Shown: piece after piece, positions 16,308 through 19,594 of the stretch | Layout of the letters: the number at the start of each line of letters is the position of its first letter | How positions within the stretch are numbered: the first letter of the stretch is position 1 | Origin: JAVBKE01 sp031554215 | Lineage (GTDB): Bacteria > Bacillota > Bacilli > JARBTR01 | Direction: 5' to 3' | Length of the DNA: 19,594 nucleotides | NCBI GenBank assembly: GCA_031554215.1 | Contig: JAVBKF010000027.1 | Span: forward strand, 1 to 19,594 | Notes under the pieces: model-generated | Told to the model about the DNA's origin: nothing | The model's input: only the letters and a program-made list of their open reading frames with translations | The model's database searches: none | Made by a program: the position numbers and the translations under genes

Positions 16308-16572
16308 AAAATCTAAAATTGTTACAATACGCAATTATTATAATAATTGCTTAAATTTGGAGAATATTTTAAAGTATCATCCAATCTATTTGTGTCTAAA
16401 TTGTGTCTTTTTATAATAAATTTTAAAATATATATGCTAAATAGGATTCAATTTTCATAATAATATTATCTAAATTGCATCATTCGCAATTTACAAGATT
16501 TAAAAAACGCCTTGATTATAAGGATCCCGATTCGTAATTTACATTTAACTCGCTTTCAAAAATCTAAAATTG
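16308..16572 (+). repeat. Direct repeats AAAATCTAAAATTG flanking AT-rich abrB upstream DNA
   Basis: The 14-mer AAAATCTAAAATTG occurs at 16308-16321 and 16559-16572. Between them lie the 20-bp palindrome and a second inverted repeat, AAATTGC/GCAATTT (16472-16478 and 16486-16492). The span is strongly AT-rich and has no gene. AbrB proteins favour such DNA and repress their own promoter in B. subtilis, so autoregulation is a reasonable inference. Confidence 0.5.
16331..16350. repeat. Perfect 20-bp palindrome in the abrB/metG intergenic region
   Basis: GCAATTATTA followed directly by its reverse complement TAATAATTGC, with no spacer. It lies between the divergent metG (240 bp away) and abrB (341 bp away) genes. 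It looks like a symmetrical protein-binding site; the centre contains TATAAT on both strands. Confidence 0.6.
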
Positions 16573-16599
16573 CAAAATCTACAAAACTATCGAAAATCG

Positions 16600-16628
16600 T
16601 TGACGTTATTTGGTAGTACTGTTATGAT
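16600..16628 (+). promoter_or_regulatory. abrB sigma-A promoter
   Basis: TTGACG (-35, 16600-16605), a 17-bp spacer, and TATGAT (-10, 16623-16628), near consensus with ideal spacing. Transcription would start near 16635, giving a leader of about 57 nt. Confidence 0.85.
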
Positions 16629-16637
16629 TATATACAT

Positions 16638-16659
16638 AACGGAATCAACATATTCTGTT
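16638..16659 (+). promoter_or_regulatory. 5' leader hairpin of the abrB mRNA
   Basis: AACGGAAT (16638-16645) pairs with ATTCTGTT (16652-16659), eight pairs including one G-U, with a 6-nt loop. It would lie within a few bases of the predicted 5' end, a position where stem-loops often protect mRNA from decay. Confidence 0.5.
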
Positions 16660-16691
16660 GAGTGAATTTCACAATATAGGAGGAAACAAAA

Positions 16692-16964
16692 ATGAAATCT
16701 ACAGGAATTGTTCGTAAAGTTGACGAACTTGGCCGTATCGTAGTTCCAATCGAACTTCGCCGTACATTAGAAATTGGTGAAAGAGACGCACTAGAAATCT
16801 TCGTTGACGAAGAGCGTATTGTTCTAAAAAAATACGTACCAAAAATGAGCTGTCAAGTGACTGGAGAAGTTTCAGACCACAACCTTATTCTTGCTGGTGG
16901 ACGTGTTATTCTTTGTCGCGAAGCTGCCAAAGAACTTACTGACGAAATTAAAAAACATTTATAA
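16692..16964 (+). CDS. abrB: AbrB transition-state regulator
   Basis: Global DNA-binding regulator that in Bacillus represses stationary-phase genes during growth. The 90-residue protein has the N-terminal SpoVT-AbrB domain (about 1-50), from MKSTGIVRKVDELGRIVVP through LEIFVDEERIVLKKY. The C-terminal multimerisation domain keeps CQVTGEVSDHNLILAGG with the conserved cysteine at residue 53. It closely follows B. subtilis AbrB, which is a few residues longer at its C-terminus. The ATG at 16692 has AGGAGG (16678-16683) eight bases upstream. It is the only plus-strand gene here, set between metG and rsmI as in B. subtilis, with its own promoter and terminator. Its DNA-binding half resembles that of SpoVT in the same window, so the two may overlap in targets. 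Confidence 0.97.
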   Translation: MKSTGIVRKVDELGRIVVPIELRRTLEIGERDALEIFVDEERIVLKKYVPKMSCQVTGEVSDHNLILAGGRVILCREAAKELTDEIKKHL

Positions 16965-16977
16965 ATTTAATCAATAT

Positions 16978-17015
16978 AAAAAGCTAGAGACAACACAAGT
17001 CTACTAGCTTTTTTT
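16978..17015 (+). terminator. Strong, probably bidirectional terminator between abrB and rsmI
   Basis: AAAAAGCTAG (16978-16987) pairs with CTAGCTTTTT (17004-17013), with an inner GAC/GTC around a 7-nt loop, followed by T residues. The A run on the left gives a U run on the minus strand too, so it can also end the rsmI transcript. Confidence 0.9.
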
Positions 17016-17166
17016 ATTGACCTATTTCATTAGACACCTACGATAAGGGACAGGCAGTACTAGAAGAGTCCAGTCAACTCCATGCATTGATCAAACTTTT
17101 TTATCCTTTACCAGTCCTTTTCGACAAAGAGCCACTATAACATAGTGTTCTCCACTTACACCAATA

Positions 17167-18048
17167 CTAGACAGTTGAATCACCTAGATGGTAAGCCTGA
17201 TAGACAACTCGTTTTTGTATCTGCCGCTCCTTGCTAACCATTTTAATCGCATCCGTTGGTTTAAACCCTTGTTCAGAAATATAATGATCAACATGCGCCT
17301 CAATTGAAAGCATTTGCCACCATGCCTCTTCGACAACCGCAGGCATTTGATTCCCTTCAACTATCACAACAAATTCGCCGCGTACCTCAGACGACTGTAA
17401 CCACAGCATCACTTCCGAAAAAGACCCACTAATATACTCCTCAAACTTCTTAGTCAATTCTCGGGCCAGCGTTATTCTCCGATCTCCAAAAACAGTATTC
17501 ATTGCAGACACCATTTCTTTCAAACGATGTGGCGCCTCATAAAATATCAACGTCGCCGTAATCATTTCTAGCGCTTCAAGTTCAGCCACTCGCTTCTTCT
17601 TGTTACGATTCAAAAAACCATAAAAATAGAAGGGCTGAGGCATAATGCCAGATGCTATCAAAGCAGTGAGTGCTGCATTAGGACCAGGACGAGAAACAAC
17701 TTTAAAACCACTAGCCATAGCCTTTGTAGCAATATCAAACCCTGGATCAGAAATAGCAGGCATCCCTGCATCACTTACGATGGCAACCTGTATACCATTC
17801 GCTAACCTTGCAAGAATTTCCTCGCCAGCCTTCTGCAAATTATGCTCATGGTAACTGATTAATGGGGTACTGATATCAAAATAATGACAAAGTTTCTTCG
17901 TATTTCGCGTATCCTCTGCGGCAATTAATTCGACCGACTGAAGAATTGATACAGCGCGGAAAGTCATGTCCTGCAAATTACCAATGGGCGTTGGTACCAA
18001 GTAAAGTATCGCCTCTGTTTCATTTTCAAAACTTTTTTGCTGTCTCAT
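17167..18048 (-). CDS. rsmI: RsmI, 16S rRNA (cytidine1402-2'-O)-methyltransferase
   Basis: SAM-dependent enzyme of the tetrapyrrole-methylase fold that 2'-O-methylates C1402 of 16S rRNA in the ribosome P site. The 293-residue protein shows the RsmI motifs in order: YLVPTPIGNLQDMTFRA, IAAEDTRNTKKL, IVSDAGMPAISDPG, RPGPNAALTALIASG, GFLNRNKKKR and FYEAPHRL, then a C-terminal basic tail. It is B. subtilis YabC. The ATG at 18048 has AGAGG upstream, inside the 12-bp gap after yazA, so translation of the two is close-coupled. Its C-terminus faces abrB tail to tail. Identification is secure. Confidence 0.96.
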   Translation of the reverse strand: MRQQKSFENETEAILYLVPTPIGNLQDMTFRAVSILQSVELIAAEDTRNTKKLCHYFDISTPLISYHEHNLQKAGEEILARLANGIQVAIVSDAGMPAISDPGFDIATKAMASGFKVVSRPGPNAALTALIASGIMPQPFYFYGFLNRNKKKRVAELEALEMITATLIFYEAPHRLKEMVSAMNTVFGDRRITLARELTKKFEEYISGSFSEVMLWLQSSEVRGEFVVIVEGNQMPAVVEEAWWQMLSIEAHVDHYISEQGFKPTDAIKMVSKERQIQKRVVYQAYHLGDSTV

Positions 18049-18060
18049 CCGAACCTCTCT

Positions 18061-18318
18061 TTACTCTTTTAGCGAGATCACTGCAAGTTTTTTCTGCCGT
18101 GTAAATCTCTTAAATGCAATCTCTCGCTGCAGAGCCTCTCGTTTAGTCAAAAATGCCTCTGTATGACATAGTACAACAGGTTTTCGCGCACGCGTATATT
18201 TTGCCCCTTTACCCTGATTATGCTTTTCTACACGCCTAACCACATCCGTACTATACCCTGCATACAGGCTACCATCACAACACTTAACAACATAAAAAAA
18301 GTGTTTTGCACTCTCCAT
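18061..18318 (-). CDS. yazA: GIY-YIG domain protein, UPF0213/YazA family
   Basis: Small single-domain protein (85 residues) with a GIY-YIG nuclease-like fold. FYVVKCCDGSLYAGYS near the N-terminus corresponds to the two strands of the motif, here FYV and YAG. R28/R29 and KHNQGKGAKYTRARKPV follow, then a conserved glutamate in REALQREIAFK. Family length is usually 80-100. The biochemical role of YazA proteins is not established. The ATG at 18318 has AAGGA upstream at a long spacing of about eleven, so translation may be weak or coupled. It sits between yabB and rsmI as in B. subtilis. Confidence 0.93.
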   Translation of the reverse strand: MESAKHFFYVVKCCDGSLYAGYSTDVVRRVEKHNQGKGAKYTRARKPVVLCHTEAFLTKREALQREIAFKRFTRQKKLAVISLKE

Positions 18319-18374
18319 AATCCATACAATCCTTCATTTTTTTCTGGGAAACGCTAACCACACCTACATGACAC

Positions 18375-19118
18375 TCATTTCCCGTTAATCATGCGGCTGA
18401 CTTCGGCCGTATACGTATCATTCTCCTCATACACCACAACAGGATGCAAGACCTTTACACCCGGCTTGCCATCTTTCGCAGCCTCGATCAAGACCATGTT
18501 GGCCTCACGCCCCTGCTTCGGATAAATAAATTGAACGCGTTTTGGCTCTAACCGATTTGCTTTCATGAGTGTGAACATCTCAATCAATCGGTCAGGACGG
18601 TGAACAATGCTAAACTTACCACCCTGCTTCAGAAGCTGGCTTCCAGTCTGAACACAATCCGCAAGTGTACACATCACCTCGTGACGTGCAATTGTAAAAT
18701 ATGGATTTTGATTCTTATTTGAAGCCTCAATATCTAGAAAATATGGGGGATTACAAGTCACAACATCATATTTTTCAAACCCGATTATAGGTGCTACTTG
18801 CTTTAAGTCACAATGCACCATTTCAATTTGCTCAGAGAGCTGATTATAAGCAACACTCCGAATAGCCATATCATATAACCGCTCCTGAATCTCCACACCA
18901 ATCACTTTCGCGCAAGTCCGTCGGCTCAAAAAGAGAGGAATCACACCATTTCCAGAGCACAGATCGACAACCAAACCTTTACGAACCGGTAAATAGGTGA
19001 ACCACGAGAGCAACACAGCATCAAGAGAAAAAGAAAAAACATTTGGACTCTGAATAATTCGGAGCGACTCCCCCAGCAAATAATCCAACCGTTCGTTCTC
19101 ACGCAAATCCAAATCCAT
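18375..19118 (-). CDS. yabB: YabB, TrmN6-like tRNA (adenine-N6)-methyltransferase
   Basis: Class I Rossmann-fold methyltransferase related to E. coli TrmN6 (YfiC), which makes m6A37 in tRNA-Val. The 247-residue protein has the SAM motif VVDLCSGNGVIPLFL (about 50-64), the acidic motif VIGVEIQ (72-78), and the N6-adenine catalytic motif NPPY at 123-126, followed by a DUF-like C-terminus. Substrate by homology only. I prefer the ATG at 19118 to the adjacent GTG at 19121 because AGAGG is eight bases from it. It heads the yabB-yazA-rsmI run; in Bacillus it directly follows yabA, but here about 400 bp separates them. Confidence 0.93.
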   Translation of the reverse strand: MDLDLRENERLDYLLGESLRIIQSPNVFSFSLDAVLLSWFTYLPVRKGLVVDLCSGNGVIPLFLSRRTCAKVIGVEIQERLYDMAIRSVAYNQLSEQIEMVHCDLKQVAPIIGFEKYDVVTCNPPYFLDIEASNKNQNPYFTIARHEVMCTLADCVQTGSQLLKQGGKFSIVHRPDRLIEMFTLMKANRLEPKRVQFIYPKQGREANMVLIEAAKDGKPGVKVLHPVVVYEENDTYTAEVSRMINGK

Positions 19119-19457
19119 CACAAAAACCTCTCTCCGTCTTCGTATGACTGCGTTTTACGCACAAATCCCTATTAACTAGAAAACATCCGTCTTTTCATCA
19201 TCATTATACACTTACTAACAGGTTAAAAAACAGACTACCATTTCTTAAGAATAAGTTCAGAAACAACTGTTAAGCTGACTTCATAATAGAGATAGATGAC
19301 CATGCCAATCAGAAGACTTCCTTAGTTTAGCTAAGAAAAGTCAATTATAAATTAATAGAGAAATAACCTTTGTCACTAGCGTCCTCCCCCTCCCCTTAGA
19401 CAAGTGAGAAGGGTATTTTCATACCAATTTTGCAAATATACTTACTAGAATCCGCTG
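19119..19457. other. Gap between yabA terminator and yabB
   Basis: No coding region seen. A perfect minus-strand -10, TATAAT, lies at 19203-19208 about 85 bp before yabB, with a T-rich but non-consensus -35. A small hairpin, TGCGT/ACGCA, lies at 19149-19161 in the presumed leader. Other short inverted repeats (around 19322-19336) have no clear function. Confidence 0.45.
19203..19208 (-). promoter_or_regulatory. Candidate -10 of a yabB-yazA-rsmI promoter
   Basis: Exact TATAAT on the minus strand, downstream of the yabA terminator and about 85 bp upstream of yabB. No TTGACA-like hexamer at the right spacing, only a run of T, so this rests on the -10 and on the need for a promoter after the terminator. 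Confidence 0.35.
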
Positions 19458-19495
19458 AAAAAACCACTGAGATCACCAAATAGCGGTGACCTCAG
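19458..19495 (-). terminator. Strong terminator of yabA
   Basis: Minus-strand RNA forms CUGAGGUCACC/GGUGAUCUCAG, eleven pairs with one G-U, around a 7-nt loop (19467-19495). UGG and six U follow (complement of 19458-19463). It lies 20 bp after the yabA stop. Confidence 0.92.
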
Positions 19496-19515
19496 AAACG
19501 CAATCTATAATCAAC

Positions 19516-19594
19516 TTATTTGTTTTCATGTTTAAATAAAAACGGTGTACAAAACAAACACTCGTCGTTCCGTGGTCGACCAAATTGATCATTG
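19516..19594 (-). CDS. yabA: YabA C-terminus, replication initiation control protein (5' part outside window)
   Basis: The last 25 codons of a gene entering from the right end. The frame reads NDQFGRPRNDECLFCTPFLF and five more residues to a stop at 19516-19518. The CLFC pair with a preceding FG and arginines matches the C-terminal zinc motif of YabA, which in B. subtilis holds DnaA and DnaN together to limit replication initiation. The expected position, upstream of yabB, agrees. The start and N-terminal coiled coil are outside the window. The call rests on a short segment plus synteny. Confidence 0.8.
   Translation of the reverse strand, partial: NDQFGRPRNDECLFCTPFLFKHENK

Noticed and set aside
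16588..16594. Spo0A box (TATCGAA) next to the abrB -35
   Set aside because: One mismatch to TGTCGAA, and it lies upstream of the promoter, unlike the downstream repressor sites in B. subtilis; too weak alone.

Overview
This 19.6-kb window is a conserved housekeeping stretch of a low-GC Bacillota chromosome of the Bacillus/Listeria type. Read along the minus strand, the genes are yabA (3' end), yabB/trmN6-like, yazA, rsmI (yabC), [abrB on plus], metG/metS, a lineage-specific secreted repeat protein, tatD (yabD), yabE-like 3D-domain protein, pth (spoVC), mfd, spoVT, a GH25 muramidase, yabM, yabN and rqcP (yabO, 3' end missing). This is the yabA-to-yabO order of Bacillus subtilis near the replication origin, and most proteins match their B. 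subtilis counterparts in length and motifs. The exact species cannot be named from the sequence alone. spoVT suggests sporulating ancestry, but several sporulation genes normally found here are absent.

Layout. From 19594 to 17167 lie a YabA C-terminus with a strong terminator, then a tight yabB-yazA-rsmI cluster for tRNA/rRNA modification. abrB (16692-16964) is the only plus-strand gene. It has a consensus promoter, a 5' hairpin and a bidirectional terminator, and it converges on rsmI. The AT-rich abrB/metG divergent region holds a perfect 20-bp palindrome, direct repeats, and a mini-ORF plus hairpin in front of metG. metG is followed closely by an unrecognised exported protein with six ITKEQAD-type repeats, which ends at a clear terminator. 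tatD and the 3D-domain cell-wall protein come next, with a WalR-like box upstream. pth and mfd follow; mfd uses a TTG start. spoVT, a membrane-anchored GH25 lysozyme, yabM, a shortened yabN and rqcP complete the left end.

Compared with the standard locus, rnmV, ksgA, yabG, veg, ssp, ispE, purR, spoVG, glmU, prs and ctc are missing between yabE and pth, and fin is missing between pth and mfd. Two cell-surface genes, the repeat protein and the GH25 enzyme, have been inserted. YabN has lost its second MazG domain.

I see no mobile element, CRISPR array, rRNA or tRNA. The unusual content is modest: gene loss and insertion in a syntenic backbone, a putative new secreted repeat family, a domain-truncated YabN, and several candidate regulatory elements. 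I found no clear evidence of a wholly new multi-gene system.
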